A stretch of DNA of 64,000 nt from the NCBI GenBank assembly GCA_038025085.1, contig CM076147.1:5995501-6059500 (forward strand), in the 5' to 3' direction. Within the stretch, counting starts at the first letter, position 1; each line of letters opens with the position of its first letter. Of this stretch, positions 22,322-34,262 are shown piece after piece. The notes under the pieces are model-generated. The model did not search any database and was not told the DNA's origin. It saw only the letters and a program-made list of their open reading frames with translations. Source of the stretch: Tetragonia tetragonoides. Lineage: Eukaryota > Streptophyta > Magnoliopsida > Caryophyllales > Aizoaceae. Both the position numbers and the translations under genes were made by a program.

Positions 22322-22870
22322 TATTTTTTTTTGAAAAGGCAAGGAAACCAGAATAAACTCAAGGTTTATCCTAAAGTGTCTATTAACATTAGATTATTAA
22401 GAGATGAATCAAAATAAGTAGACCAAACCGACAACTAAGGACAAATATAGCAAGAATTGGCCATATAATCAGCAACATTTTTGACTTCACGGAAGCAACG
22501 AAGCACTTCAACCTTTTCGAAGAAATGCGGATCCTTTTTCGTATCAATGATTATGTTATCGATCTCCCAAGGAATGTGTGCCACTCATTCCTAATCGCTT
22601 TGATTATTGCCAAGTTGTGTACTTCAATAGTAATGTTGTTGAATCCCATGTCTCTAGCCTTCTTCACTCTTTCATGGAGGCCAATAGCCTCAGCTGTTAG
22701 GATAGAGCTCGAACCACACGACCTAGCACCCAAATTAATGACTCCACCCTTATGATCTCTAATACAGAAACTAGCAGCAGCTAAGCTATCATTCTTTTTC
22801 GAACTGTCAACATATAATTTGGCATAGTCATGGCGTGGAGCCAACCAACTTACGTTCTACCTAGGAGCTT
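22322..22870 (-). pseudogene. LINE 3'-end fragment encoding RNase H
   Basis: The minus-strand frame 22844-22551 reads YAKLYVDSSKKNDSLAAASF and GFNNITIEVHNLAIIKAIRN, the first half of a plant LINE RNase H (RVT_3 type). A shifted frame continues with CFREVKNVADYMANS near 22470, the usual C-terminal motif. A T-run at 22324-22333 marks the poly(A) end. The upstream LINE body is missing, so this is a 5'-truncated, frameshifted copy. Confidence 0.75.
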
Positions 22871-23434
22871 TATAGAGTTTTTTCCAGGAGTATTTGTTGT
22901 TTTTTCTTTTAAGTTCTTAATGTTTTGTTACCAAATGAAGGGATGATTCTTTTTTTTTTTAAACACATATAGCACTTGTTATTATATTTACATTCTAAAT
23001 ATGTTACCTCTAATTTTATTTTATTTTTTGGTGCGAATATGTAACATTAGGTACTATAAATTTCGACATACTAGTTGTGATTTTATTAACCGTAGTAAAA
23101 ACTTGGGTAAGGTTAAAACAATATTCGAAGAGTAGGAAGAGTAGTCTAAAGCAACATTTGTTCTAACTATGAAACATGGATGTTAACAACAATCATAGGA
23201 GTAAACACATCTAGTAGTACTAAACTTCTTCTTCCTCTATTGTCTCTCCTCTCAATGGGGGAGGAAACTGACCCAAACATCCATGCGCCACTCAAAATTA
23301 AATAGGGGCTGCCCTCGCCGGACCTACACCAAGACCCTCTACACAGAAATCAAGAGACCACGCCTACCCCAAACATCCCTGCTCCGACCACCGCGCCTAT
23401 ACGCGTCGCCCAAAACATATCATTCCGCGATATT

Positions 23435-24768
23435 ATGGCAAATGCTAACAAACCTAATTCATATAATGAACTTGATATGGAAAACTTGGAGAGTCAATGG
23501 GAGGATCTTGATTTGGTGGAGGACGAACCACCACAGGAAGAGGATCCCCGATGTCCCACTATCTTACTGAGCGCAGAGGAGAAGGCTGAACTCCGTCGAC
23601 CATGGCGCAACGCCATAAATGTTCGGATGCTCCACAAAGAGCCTGGCTTCCTCCAATTAAGGAGGCGGCTAATGACGAAATGGGAATTAAGAGGTGAATT
23701 TCGAATGATTGATGTAGGGGATGGACACTATGTAGTTCAATTTGCGAATTATGATGATCTGAACCACGTTCTTAACCAAGGCCCTTGAATTATTAATGAT
23801 AATTACGTTGTCATTTGTTGTTGGACTCCCAATTTTTTTCCAGATGAAGAACCTATGAGATTCCTCATAGCCTGGATTTGCATACCCCGCATCAATGTGG
23901 AGTACTTCAATGCCAATTTTTTGAAGCGCATTGCTGAAAAGATTGGAAAAATTAATAGTATTGATCGTACTACAGCGGATGTGACAAAGGGCCAGTACAC
24001 ATGCCTAAGTGTTGAAGTGGACCTTTCTAAGCCATTGTTATCTAAGTTCAAGTTTAATGTCCAACTGTGGCGAATTGAATGGGAAGACTGAAAGCCATCT
24101 GCTTTAATTATAGTAAATTGGGGCACACGAAGGAGTTTTGCCCTGATAAGGGCGTGGCCACCCCAGTGACGGTGGTTCCAAATGATAGTAGGCGTGATCC
24201 TACTACAACATGCCCAGCTCCGCAGCCGGAGACACTTGAGAACTATGGTGAGTGGATGATTGTAAAGGGTGCAAATAAGAAACACATGCCAAAAAATACA
24301 CCTGCTACAAATGAAAATCGAAGTCATGGCAAAGGGCAAGCTCCACACCATGGAGGGCAGCATTCTGCTGCGCGTACCAGGCAAACTCATGGCCGTCAAA
24401 AAGATTCGAATCCAGTTCGAATCTTGTCGTGTAACAACCAAAATTTGGGTCCACAAAATCAGGGATCTAGATTTTCCTCCATTGAAAATATGGATACAAA
24501 AGATTCACCTCCTGCAAATGTGGAAAATAATGCTATTTTTGTGAAAACAAATATAGCATCTCCAGCGGAAAGGGAGGAAACGAATGAGATCCCTGATAAG
24601 AATATTTCGTGTGAGAGAATTGAGGCGACAATTCAGGAGGACAGTGAGAGGTTTGCATTCAACTTCAAGCATCCTCCCGTGACCAACAAAAATACACAAA
24701 AACCAAACTCACACAAAAATGCCACAAAAAGACCACCCACGACCCTCCGCAAAAAGACCACACCATGA
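23435..24768 (+). pseudogene. LINE ORF1: DUF4283 and CCHC-like gag protein, broken
   Basis: The frame starts MANANKPNSYNELDMENLES. A DUF4283-type region follows (ELRRPWRNAINVRMLH to DDLNHVLNQGP). A TGA at 23786-23788 interrupts it, and the same frame resumes (RFLIAWICIPRINVEYFNAN) until 24089. A shift then leads to CFNYSKLGHTKEFCPDKG near 24107-24155. That knuckle has Tyr where the second Cys of CCHC should be. The tail to 24768 is low-complexity, rich in Asn, Lys and Pro. In intact LINEs this protein binds the element RNA. The start codon choice is uncertain. Confidence 0.8.
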
Positions 24769-25225
24769 CAACCAACTCGCCCGCCCCTCCTACACTTAAT
24801 AGGGACCAACCCAACTCACAGGCCCAGTTCTCAACGCACTCTCGACCAGTTGATAACTGGGCTAATGATCTCAACGCTCAATTCCCTCAAGAACCTTTGG
24901 TTCTATCACAAACTCCTTTTCTCCCCATTCACCCGAATTATTACAAGCCAGGGGTTGAGTTCAATTTCTTTAGGCCATTCCTTTGAGCCTGAGGATAATG
25001 ACATTAACACCTCCTTGGATGATCATGCAGACCCCGCATGTCAGAGAGACACGATGACATGCATCCCCAAACCCGCCCGCAGGACCCAGAAAACTGTACT
25101 TTACAGGTACAATCTAAGGAGGATCTTAGTGGTGCTGGGGTGATGCTCCCGGGCATGTAATGCCATACCCTCTTCTTGAGGATGGACTTAGCACGACAAT
25201 GATACCCCCAAAATTTGTTTTATCC

Positions 25226-26060
25226 ATGAATCTTTTTATCTAGAATACAAGGGGAGCGGGAAGTAAAGAGTTTCTTAATACTCTTCGAGAATTGATTCAT
25301 CTTCATAAAACATCTATACTAGTGCTGGTTGAAACCTGGATTAGTGGGGAGCATGCTAATCGGGTATGTACTCGCATTGGCTTTCAAGGTCGGTTGAGAG
25401 CTGAAGCACAAGGGTTCGGTAGAGGCATTTGGCTCATTTGGAACCCCTCTGAGGTTCATGTTACCCATATTGAATCTCACACACAATTCATTACAGTGGA
25501 AGTAACCCTAGGCAGAGGAACTACATGGATCCTCTCCGCTATTTACGGCAGTCCTCAAACTCAAGCTCGCGAGGAGCTTTGGACCAAACTTGCATCATTT
25601 GTGCAGTCCAATGCTAAGCCCTGTGTACTAGTTGGGGATTTCAACGAAACAAAGTCACTTGATGAGAGAACGGGAAATTCAGTTGGGATGGAACGAAGCT
25701 GTCGAAATTTCAACAATTGGATTGAACAAAATCAGCTTATTGATCTAGGTTACCTTAGTCCTAAATTCACTTGGAACTAAGGTAAAACGCAAGCTACAAG
25801 TACAAGTGCAAGATTAGACCGTGCTCTATGTGACATCTTGTGGAGAGAATGTTTCCCGAAAGCGGTTGTAAAGCACTTGGTGTCAAATAGGCCGGATCAT
25901 TGCCCTCACTACTTGCATGGGAGGGGCTTACACCTATTAATCACAAGGATCGTCCTTTTAGATTCCAAGCTGCATGTCTTCTTCATGATGAATTTCCATC
26001 ATTTATCGAAAGGAAGTGGCGTAAAGGATCTCCTCTACCACAAGCACTCTCCTCCCTTCA
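25226..26060 (+). pseudogene. LINE ORF2 N-terminus: AP endonuclease, broken
   Basis: The start MNLFI is followed by a stop (TAG 25241), then NTRGAGSKEFLNTLREL. The open frame 25292-25780 shows TSILVLVETWISGEHANRV, SAIYGSPQT, VLVGDFNETKSLDER and FNNWIEQNQLIDLGY, the exonuclease-endonuclease-phosphatase fold that nicks target DNA. A stop follows FTWN (25778), after which the SARLDRALC motif appears, and a shift leads into the next segment. Catalytic Glu (LVETW) and Asp (GDFNE) are visible. Confidence 0.85.
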
Positions 26061-28323
26061 AGTGAGTCTTATTCAATGGAATAAGGAGGTGTTTGGTAAT
26101 CTTTTCAGAAGGAAAAATCGACTTTGGCCAAGGTTGGGTGGTGTTCAAAGATGCCTAGCAGACAGCACAACAATGGGATTATTGCGCCTGGAGGCAAGTC
26201 TTCGATCCCAATTGGATGAGGTGCTTGATCAAATTAATTTGTATTGGTTTCAAAAATCACGCACGGAGGCTCTCTTGGATGGTTATCGTAATTCAAAATA
26301 CTTTCACGCCTGTACCCTCGTTCGTCATAAACGCAATCGGATAGAAACTTTGCAATCATCAGAGGGAGAATGGATATCCGACCAGGAGCAACTGCGCATC
26401 ATGGTCCAAACTTTTTTTCAACATTTATATACTGATGAGCATCTTCATAATAGGCCTTTTGATCTACCCCGAGGTAGATTCCCCACTCTCACTACAACGG
26501 AGTTCAGTTCTCTTGCTCGCAGGTTCACTGAGATTGAGGTTAAAAAAGCTTTGGACTTAATGAACCCTTTCAAGGCACCTGGTCCTGATGGATTTCATGC
26601 ACTTTTTTTTATCAAAAGCATTGGCCACTGGTTCGTGACAAAGTTAATGGGCTTGTCCTCGCCATACTCAATGGAGCTTCATCACCCGAGATCATAAACG
26701 AGACACTCATTGTCCTCATTCCAAAGCTAGATAACCCTGAGCGTGTTTGCCATTTGCGACAAATCTCTATTTGTAATGTTGCTTTTAAGCTCATTACAAA
26801 GACCATAGTCCATCCGTTTGAAAATGATCTTACCAAAGGTTATTGAGCCAACTCAAACAAGCTTTGTTCCGGGTCGGCAAATTTCTGATAATGTAATCAT
26901 TGTGCAAGAATTACTTCATTCTATGAGGCGAAATAATTCGAAGCATGGTACTATGGCGGTGAAAATCGATCTTGAGAAAGCATATGATCGTATTCGGTGG
27001 TAATTTATTCGTGACACTTTAATGGAGTTGGGAATTCCTTTTGCATTAACGGAGGTCATTATGGGTTGTGTGTCTACAACAAGAATGAAATTCCTTTGGA
27101 ATGGCTCTTAAACCGATGATTTTACCCCATCTCGTGGGGTACGGCAGGGAGACCCGCTCTCACCATATTTATTTGTTCTTTGTATGGAGCGTCTCACTCA
27201 TATCATTAATGAAGCGGTCGCTACGGGAGCTTGGAAAACAGTTCAAGTGAGCGTTAGTGGTCCTGCACTTTCCCGTCTTTTTTTTTGTCGACGATTTGGT
27301 TTTATTTATTGAAGCGTCACTTGAGCAGATGGACGTTCTCAAATTTTGCTTCAATAAATTTTGCAAGGCATCTGGAGAACAAGTTAACTTTGGCAAGTTT
27401 AGTGTTTGCTTCTTAAAAGGAGTCCCTCAAGAGCTGGCCACGGCTATTGGAAATTCTGCGGGCATGGAAGTCTCGGATGACCTGGGCACTTACCTAGGGG
27501 TCCCAACTTCCAAAGGCCGTATCACAAGAAAGACGTACAAGCACGTCCTAGATAGGATTAGCTCACGACTCTCGGGTTGGAAAGCTAAATACATCTCGAT
27601 GGCGGGCCGAGTGACACTAGCCCAATCTGCAATTTCAAGCATCCCCTCCTACTCAATGCAGACTGCCCTACTTCCTTGGGTTGTATGTGACGAGATTGAC
27701 AAAACAATCCGAGGCTTTATTTGGGGAAGTACTGAAGCCCAAAGTCGAATGCATCTGGTTAGTTGGCAGACTATAACAAAGCCCAAAGCCTTGGGTGGGA
27801 TAGGGTTAAGGTCGATGCGTCAAACAAACGCTGATCTCCTTACAAAGCTTGGGTGGAGAACCCTCATAGAGCTAGTTAGTTTGTGGTCACGAGTGGTACG
27901 AAGCAAATACTACCAAGGCCGTTGTGATACTAATATGTTCTCATCCCAAGGAGTTATGTCTAATACATGGAAAGGCATAGTTGAATCTGCTTCCACGCTT
28001 TGGGCGGGGGTAAGAACAATTATTGGGGATGGTACAAGTACTTTCTTTTGGCTGCATAATTGGGCCACGAACTTCCCACTTGAAAATAAAGCTACACAGC
28101 CTATGAGTGAAGAGGAATTAAGCAAGACTGTGGGAGAATATTGGGATGGTGAACGATGGAAGTGGGATGAATTCACACATCTTCTTCCGCTTGAGATCAT
28201 CCAATGTATTGTAGCGTGTGGCGTAGCTTATAGCCTTGGGGCTCGTGATCGACTTTGCTGGGATCGTACGTGTTCAGGCAACTTCTCACTGAAGTCTGCC
28301 CTTGACATCATTCGTGAGGGATA
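26061..28323 (+). pseudogene. LINE ORF2 middle: reverse transcriptase, broken
   Basis: RT motifs occur in order: LMNPFKAPGPDGFHALFF (26560), FVPGRQISDNVIIVQELLHS (26860), KIDLEKAYDRIRW (26965, followed by a TAA), GVRQGDPLSPYLF (27137) and the catalytic FVDDLVLF (27284). In this last motif Val replaces the usual Ala. The frame 27257-28323 continues to the thumb (TYLGVPTSKGRITRKTYKHV, GRVTLAQSAISSIPSY, GFIWGSTEAQSRMHLVSW). At least three shifts and two stops break the protein. Confidence 0.88.
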
Positions 28324-28377
28324 AGATGGCATGGAAGAGAAGACATGGAAGCAGGTTTGGAAGCTAATAGCATCTTA

Positions 28378-29343
28378 GCGAGTGCGCAACTTCCTGTGGT
28401 TAGCATTACAGGACAGTTTCCTCTCGAATCAGAATCGAGTGAGACGTCATATAGCTTCTGATTCTTCATGCAGCAGTTGTGGATGCCTTGAGGAGTCTGG
28501 TCTCCATATTATTAGGGACTGTGCCAAGGCCAAGGAAGTTTGGCGTGCACTGGTCTCTCCTTCACATCATCAAGTATTCTTTGGCTCCTCGCTCAAAGAA
28601 TGGGTTTTTGATAAACATTAAGAATAATGATGAATGGGCTACTATTTTCGCAACAACGATATGGTGGTTATGGCGTTGGAGGAATGCTCGTGTTCTTGGA
28701 GACCCCTCTAACATTCCACCCAATCGAGCTCAAGTGGCTGTCGCGAAAGATATGGAGTAGCTCTCAGCGGAATCTAAACGCCAAGCGCATCTTTGTGGGT
28801 CGAAAAGAGCACGAGAGGAGACTTACATAAAATGGGAAATACCACCCATGGGGTGGACGAAGCTGAACACGGATGGTGCCGCGAAAGGGAACCCTGAGCT
28901 CATAGGGGGTGGTGGGGTTTTCAGATCGGATAGGGGCGCATTTATTCGAGCCTTCTTCGCAAAGATGGGCATGGGATAGCACTCATGGTGGAGCTTACTG
29001 CACTTTTATATGGTCTGCGCATCGCTAAGAGAGCATAAATTCCACGATTACTTGTTGAGACTGATTCAGAGTTAGCATTCAATTTATTGAGAAGTCCTAC
29101 TCCACAATTTAGTCCATACTATTATCTAATTGAGCAGTGCAAGGATATTATACAGGGCACACCTTGGCAAATTAAAGTCAAGCATGTCTACAGGGAGGCG
29201 AATGCTGCAGCAGATTGGCTTGCTAGTTTTTGTTTAGTTAGTAATGATTTCTTTTGTGAGGTAGATGCTCCAATTCCTGCTATGATGCCTATTTTGTTTG
29301 AGAATCTAGTAGATTTTGCTAAGCCTACAGTGACTCTTGTGTA
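28378..29343 (+). pseudogene. LINE ORF2 C-terminus: zf-RVT and RNase H, broken
   Basis: A stop at 28322 and another near 28376 precede RNFLWLALQDSFLSNQNRVR with CSSCGCLEESGLHI, the zinc-binding RT domain. A shift at about 28620 leads to TIWWLWRWRNARVLGDPSN. RNase H begins at about 28857 (KLNTDGAAKGNPELIGGGGV), is interrupted near 28980, and ends with VYREANAAADWLASF and a stop at 29341. The A-tail follows 41 bases later. Confidence 0.85.
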
Positions 29344-29505
29344 ATTTTGTTTTTGTTTGGGCTGCTTAGCCTTCTTTTCTCACCAAAAAAAAAAAACTTG
29401 GTAAGGTTAACTTCATTAATGATTTGGTTATAGACATATAGTTTTCAAATTGATCTCATCCAAATCACTCAACTTCAAATATATATCTGGTAATAAATGT
29501 CCGAC

Positions 29506-30018
29506 GATATGTCATATACCATTGGCCAATCTTCACCATAATATATTTACACACAACATGATGCATAACTCGAATCTAATACAACTTATAACATATATTG
29601 ATTCGCAGCATAAGGAATGAAGATGACATAATAAACCTTGATTCCAACCCCTATATACTCAAGTTACCACATCTCCTCATAAGGATATGTCACATAGCAT
29701 TGGCCAATATTTACCACAAAATATACACACAACATGATGCATAATCCGAATCTGATACAACTTATAACATATATTCTTCCCCAACACGAGGAATGAATAG
29801 ATGACATAAAACTCGATTCCAACCCCTACATACTCAAGTTACCACATCCCCTTATAAGGATATGTCACATACCATTGGCCAATCTTCACCACAAAATGAT
29901 GCATAACCCGAATCTGATACAACTTATAACATATATTCATCCCCAACATGAGAAATGATGAATAGATGACAAAAAACTCGATTCCAACCCCTATATACTC
30001 AAGTTACCACATCTCCAT
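29506..30018. repeat. Three tandem units of about 175 bp
   Basis: Units start at 29506, 29684 and 29859 (178, 175 and 160 bp). Each begins gatatgtcaca/tata..cattggccaat, contains catgatgcataa and gatacaacttataacata, and ends ctcaagttaccacatct. The third lacks about 15 bp after ttcaccacaaaa. The units carry no coding sequence. Confidence 0.9.
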
Positions 30019-30554
30019 ATATGTATTATTACTGTCACTACTAGTAGTAATCATTAAAGAGTTGGTTGTATTCACAAAATGGAAGGGGCTACTCTAACAA
30101 ATTAAAAGTAGTATAGGAGACAGGGGAGCTCACAAATCATTAATTGAGAAATGGGAAGAAAGAAGGAATCAAACGTACCCCATTTCTCCTTTAACAGTCA
30201 TAACTCAGTTGAGGGTATTAATTGCTATAAGAAGGAATCTTATCAGAGACAAAAAAAATGAATTGAAACAGTATTCGTTGGTTGCCCATATGATATTGTT
30301 ACACTTACACAGTCTTAAGATAAATAAAATTAACTTCTCTTTTGCCCCAACTGGCTTCCCAACTTCTTTATTAGCTATTCCCCTAGCTGTAGCTGGTGCC
30401 CCAGTATGTAGTTCCTTGGCTCTCCTTATGTAGCATTTATGCCATTGGGACATGACCCTGTTTCCTTCCCTGTGCAAAATGAAAGGAAAAGGGACATGGC
30501 TATATACCTATTTTGACTTCTTAGAGTGTCTTTATGTCATACTAATTGAAATAC
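30019..30554. other. Intergenic, no gene seen
   Basis: No recognised feature. The 90-codon minus-strand frame at 30205-30477 has a charged middle (SQWHKCYIRRAKELH) but no family I know and no supporting gene context. Confidence 0.5.
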
Positions 30555-30840
30555 CGTAAAATTTGTATAAGAACTTTCCACCGTGAGACAACGTGATTTT
30601 TATAAAGAATAAGGGTGACTTATGGTCTGTCTAAGCGCCACTCTTATTTTTTTCACAAAAGTTACATTGTTCGTCATGGGACGGGCTTATAGAAGACACA
30701 AAAACTTGTATAGACCGTCCCATGGTGAGACGACGTGACTTTTATGAAGAATAAGGGTGAGTTCTGTCCCACAAGCCACCCTTAATTTTTTTTGCACAAA
30801 AGTCACCATGTCCCACCGTAAAACGGCCTTATACAATACT
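30555..30840. repeat. Two adjacent copies of an inverted-repeat MITE
   Basis: Each copy of about 140 bp has arms like gtatagaccgtcccatggtg and aaaacggccttataca, with inner cagaaataagggtg-like/cacccttatttttttgcaca parts also inverted. Copy 1 spans about 30555-30697 and copy 2 about 30698-30840, head to tail. They belong to the same family as 16040-16200. Confidence 0.65.
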
Positions 30841-31130
30841 TATTGGTATTGAATCAAGTTAATCCCTTCATTTTTGAATTATTTCATGGAATTCGATAGT
30901 ATCTTCTTCTAGAGTATTGTACGTTTTCTGTTTTCTCGGTTTTTTTTTTTTGTTCTTACCATAACATTGTATATCGTCTTTTTTTGAAGAGTTGGTTTAC
31001 AATCTCAGATATGAACGTTCACAAAAGAAGCTATGATGACCAAGTCTTGTCCATAAGCCATAAGGTTGTAAAATGGAACCAACAATTAAAGAATACCCAT
31101 TCAAAATTGTTGAATGTACTCTACTAAATA

Positions 31131-31589
31131 CAGTGGCGTATCCCAGGAATTTAGTACTAGGGGTATAAATCGGAGAAGAATTATTTTTTAAAATATGGGT
31201 TTATTTGACACTCAACGTATAAACTTAATTATATAATTATAGAGGTATACAATAATACACATATGATGATAAACTTAAAAAAAGAAAATGATATTATCAA
31301 AAAATAAAACACATATGATATATAAAATTAAGAAAGAGGTATGGATTAGATCAAAAAATGAAAGAGGGGGAGAATTATAGAAGAAAAATAGTTAGAAAAT
31401 AGTTGCTCACAATATTTGAACCTACAATTTGTAAAGTAGTAGAAAAGAGGTCATACCAATACTCCACACAAGTATTTATGATATAAAATGCATTCTGTAA
31501 TATATATACTTTATAAAACTGATAAAAAAAATTACCGAAAAAGAGAGTCGACGCTCGTACCCTTTTGTACCCCCTGGATACGCCCCTGA
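31131..31589. mobile_element. hAT (Tip100-like) MITE with exact 8-bp duplication
   Basis: The ends are cagtggcgtatcccagg and cctggatacgcccctg, inverted relative to each other. The flanks are identical, actaaata at 31123-31130 and 31590-31597. Eight-base duplications and CAGNGGCG ends are hAT traits. The 459-bp interior is AT-rich and non-coding. The ends match those of the hAT inside the GST gene at 56926-58754. Confidence 0.88.
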
Positions 31590-31597
31590 CTAAATAG

Positions 31598-32397
31598 CTT
31601 TGTGCCATTCAAGAAAATCAATGCAGCGGAGATCGTGACCATCTATTGAGCCTTCCAGTTAGCTTTGAGTGAGGAACGCTAAACATGATGGAGCCATGGA
31701 GGCCCATGGCCATGGGAATACATTTTGCTCTGAATTTTATACGCATGAGCGTGGAATGGTGGCCTCACTGGCAGATCTACATATTACCAATAGAATTTCA
31801 CAAAATCCACTTGGAGCAATTTTTTTCAAAATTTCTCCTATAAAATATTTTTATAAGATTTTTATAATTTTTCTTACGTATTAGAAGAGCATGCAAATTG
31901 ATTTCTGAATCCGCCAATGAGTGGCTTAGGATTAAGCCATTAAGGTGTTGCATAAGTCTTGTTGTGTGAATTCTTTAGTTGATGGCCTCACCAAGCAAGG
32001 CTTAGAGACTTTGAGGTGTGGTTGCAAATTTTGCTTAGTCTTGTATCTTGCGCTTTGAGCTTCATTATTATATGTTTTTATAGGAGTTTGATCCTTAGTC
32101 TTGCCTCACCAAAGCACGTAAATGCAAGACCTTCTCATGATGAAAAACTGGGGACAATTAGAGTTGGTAAAACTTTGGCTTCAAGGAGTGAGGATAGGCC
32201 TTGCTGTGTGTCAGCCCAACTCTTGGCAAGGAGAAGCGTTGGCTTACTTCGCCAAATTTCAGGCCCAATAAAGAGGACTACATGTCGTGAGACTGGTGAC
32301 AGAACTGATCATCGCTAGTTTGCTACGAACATTTGTGATGAGGAGGAAGAAATGGAGTTGTTGCATCACTTGCTTGGGCAGCCAGTCTTTTGTGGAC
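31598..32397. other. Intergenic; possible very old LINE coding end
   Basis: Most of this has no recognisable content. Near 31970-32010 the plus strand reads NSLVDGLTKQGLETL, reminiscent of the C-terminal end of LINE RNase H (ADxLAKQG), but too short and isolated for a firm call. Confidence 0.3.
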
Positions 32398-32400
32398 TTA

Positions 32401-32515
32401 GGCTCTGTTTGATTCAACTGAATTTTATGTAAGTAAATTTAACTTAACTAAACTGAACTTAACGACACTTAAATGAACTTAACTTAACTGCCCTGAACTG
32501 AATTGAACTGAATTA

Positions 32516-32611
<96 letters not shown>

Positions 32612-32745
32612 CGGAACTGAACTAAACTAAACTGAACTGAACTTAATGACACTGAACTGCATTGAACTGAACTGAACTTTAATGGCGCTGAACTAGACTG
32701 AACTGAACTTAATTTAAGTGAAATTAAGTTGGATCAAACAAAGCT
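32401..32745. mobile_element. Tourist-like MITE carrying a long (AAT)n microsatellite
   Basis: Ends ggctctgtttgattcaact and ttggatcaaacaaagct are inverted, and both flanks are tta (32398-32400, 32746-32748). The interior is built of aactgaact words with about 90 bp of pure AAT repeats at 32518-32610. The same ctgaact-type interior appears at 42237-42382. Confidence 0.8.
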
Positions 32746-32748
32746 TTA

Positions 32749-33318
32749 GTCCACCGTAGACTAAGGATATAATGCAAATATTGTAGCAACATAAAAGGTA
32801 TTTTTTAAAAAGATTTGGTCTCTTAATCCACCGTGGATTAAGTCAACACAAAATTTTGTACTTGCCAAGGTTGGGTGTATTCTTTTTGTCTCATCAATTG
32901 GGGGGTATTCTTATAGTAATTGGTGTTTGTATTCATTTGTTGTTGTTTTTTTTGCTAGTCTTATTCATAACCGTCTTTTATTTGTTTTGATGATGAGATT
33001 TATTTCAACTTGCCATTTTTTAGTTATTAAAGATTACCCCTTTTCTAGCAAAAACCCACCCTTATTGAAAGTAAAACGTGGGGTTGATAAAGTACAAATC
33101 AACCATACTCTCTAAAAAGTATCTTTTGGGTTAAATGTACCCTTTTTCTAGCAAGAATTCTCCCTTTTAGGTGCATCTCATTTTTTTGTTTGGGAATTTG
33201 GGATCAACTCCTGCCAGATAAGCTCGCATACGATTGTGTCTGAACACGGGACAATGGATGAAGTAACTTTTTTGAAGGTGATGAGGGTTTACTCTTGTGC
33301 TAATAATATGAAGCAAGT
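32749..33318. other. Intergenic, no gene seen
   Basis: AT-rich sequence with unsupported frames only (for example 32927-33115). Confidence 0.5.
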
Positions 33319-34262
33319 TTTTTTTTTTTTTTTTTAAATGTTAAAGAAGAGAATAAAGTTAGGAAGTCCTCCTCTTGAGGGTTGCTCCTAATCTATCTTC
33401 ACGAAGAATGCAGTCCAACTCATTAGACGGAGAAGTTGTCTAGTAAAAAGGGAAGCTAGATTGAAGGCCTTTATTGGCCATCCAATCTGCTACCCTATTA
33501 CCTTCACGAAAAACATGACTGATAATAACTGAGTTACATCTATCTAGCATTTTGCGTGCATCAGTAATGACATTATGAATTTTCCACGGAACGATGATCT
33601 CTTTTTTTATAGCTTGAATGACAATCTGATTATCCCCTTCAACGTGGATATTATTGAACCCAAGATCAAGTGCCTTTTGAACTCCATCTCGCATTGCCAT
33701 AGCCTCCGCAACTATTACAGATGCATGACCTAAATTTCGTGCTCCTAATGCAAGTAAAGTCCCTCCTTCATTACGAATAACAAACCGGCATCAACTTTAC
33801 CATCCTTTAAAGAACCATCAAAATTTACTTTTACATAATTGACATTAGGTGTTTCCCACTTAACCAAGAACCGTGATGCAACTCCATTTTTATTAACATG
33901 ATAATTACTTGTTTGTCTATTCTCATCCACCAAAGTTCTAACAAGTCATTCTTTATGGCAGGCTCGTGATCGAAAAAAGGTAGCAACTAAGTTGAAATCT
34001 TGATCCTGAAAAACTTTTAGATTTCGAGAACGCCAAATGTCGTAAAAAAGAAATGCACATTTAATTATTTCTTCATTAGTTAAGTCACCATTCATTTTGC
34101 CGTTATGAAACCATTTTCTAACATTACAATATGGAAGGTCAGCCTCCAACCAGTTTTTTTCCTTAGCAATTTGCCATACTTGGATCAACATTAGGACATT
34201 CTACAAAGAGGTGATCCAATGATTCCTCTACATTATGACATAACGGACAAGCAAGTGGCTAG
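33319..34262 (-). pseudogene. LINE 3' fragment: zf-RVT to RNase H
   Basis: On the minus strand the pieces read CPLCHNVEESLDHLFVECPN (34250-34190), then a linker with FYDIWRSRNLKVFQDQDFN (34191-33946), RNase H start NYVKVNFDGSLKDGKVDAG (33850-33790) and end GFNNIHVEGDNQIVIQAIKK, VFREGNRVADWMANKG (33670-33460). A T-run at 33320-33337 marks the poly(A) tail. Two or three shifts separate the pieces. It belongs to the same general family as 22322-22870 but is a different copy. Confidence 0.85.

Larger units (their letters stand above)
23117..29396 (+). mobile_element. Full-length, decayed L1-type LINE
   Basis: This 6.3-kb element has ORF1 (DUF4283 and zinc knuckle), an AP endonuclease, reverse transcriptase, zf-RVT and RNase H in order, and ends in a 12-base A-tail (29385-29396). 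The sequence before it, aacttgggtaaggttaa (23100-23116), reappears after the tail as aacttggtaaggttaa (29395-29410), a target duplication with one base lost. Coding parts carry several stops and shifts, so the copy is inactive but not truncated. Confidence 0.92.

Noticed and set aside
24269..24874. Alternative frames over LINE ORF1
   Set aside because: They are shadows of the ORF1 reading, which has the DUF4283 and knuckle motifs.
30205..30477. 90-codon minus-strand frame
   Set aside because: No recognisable family, no promoter context, and the overlapping opposite frame is equally open.
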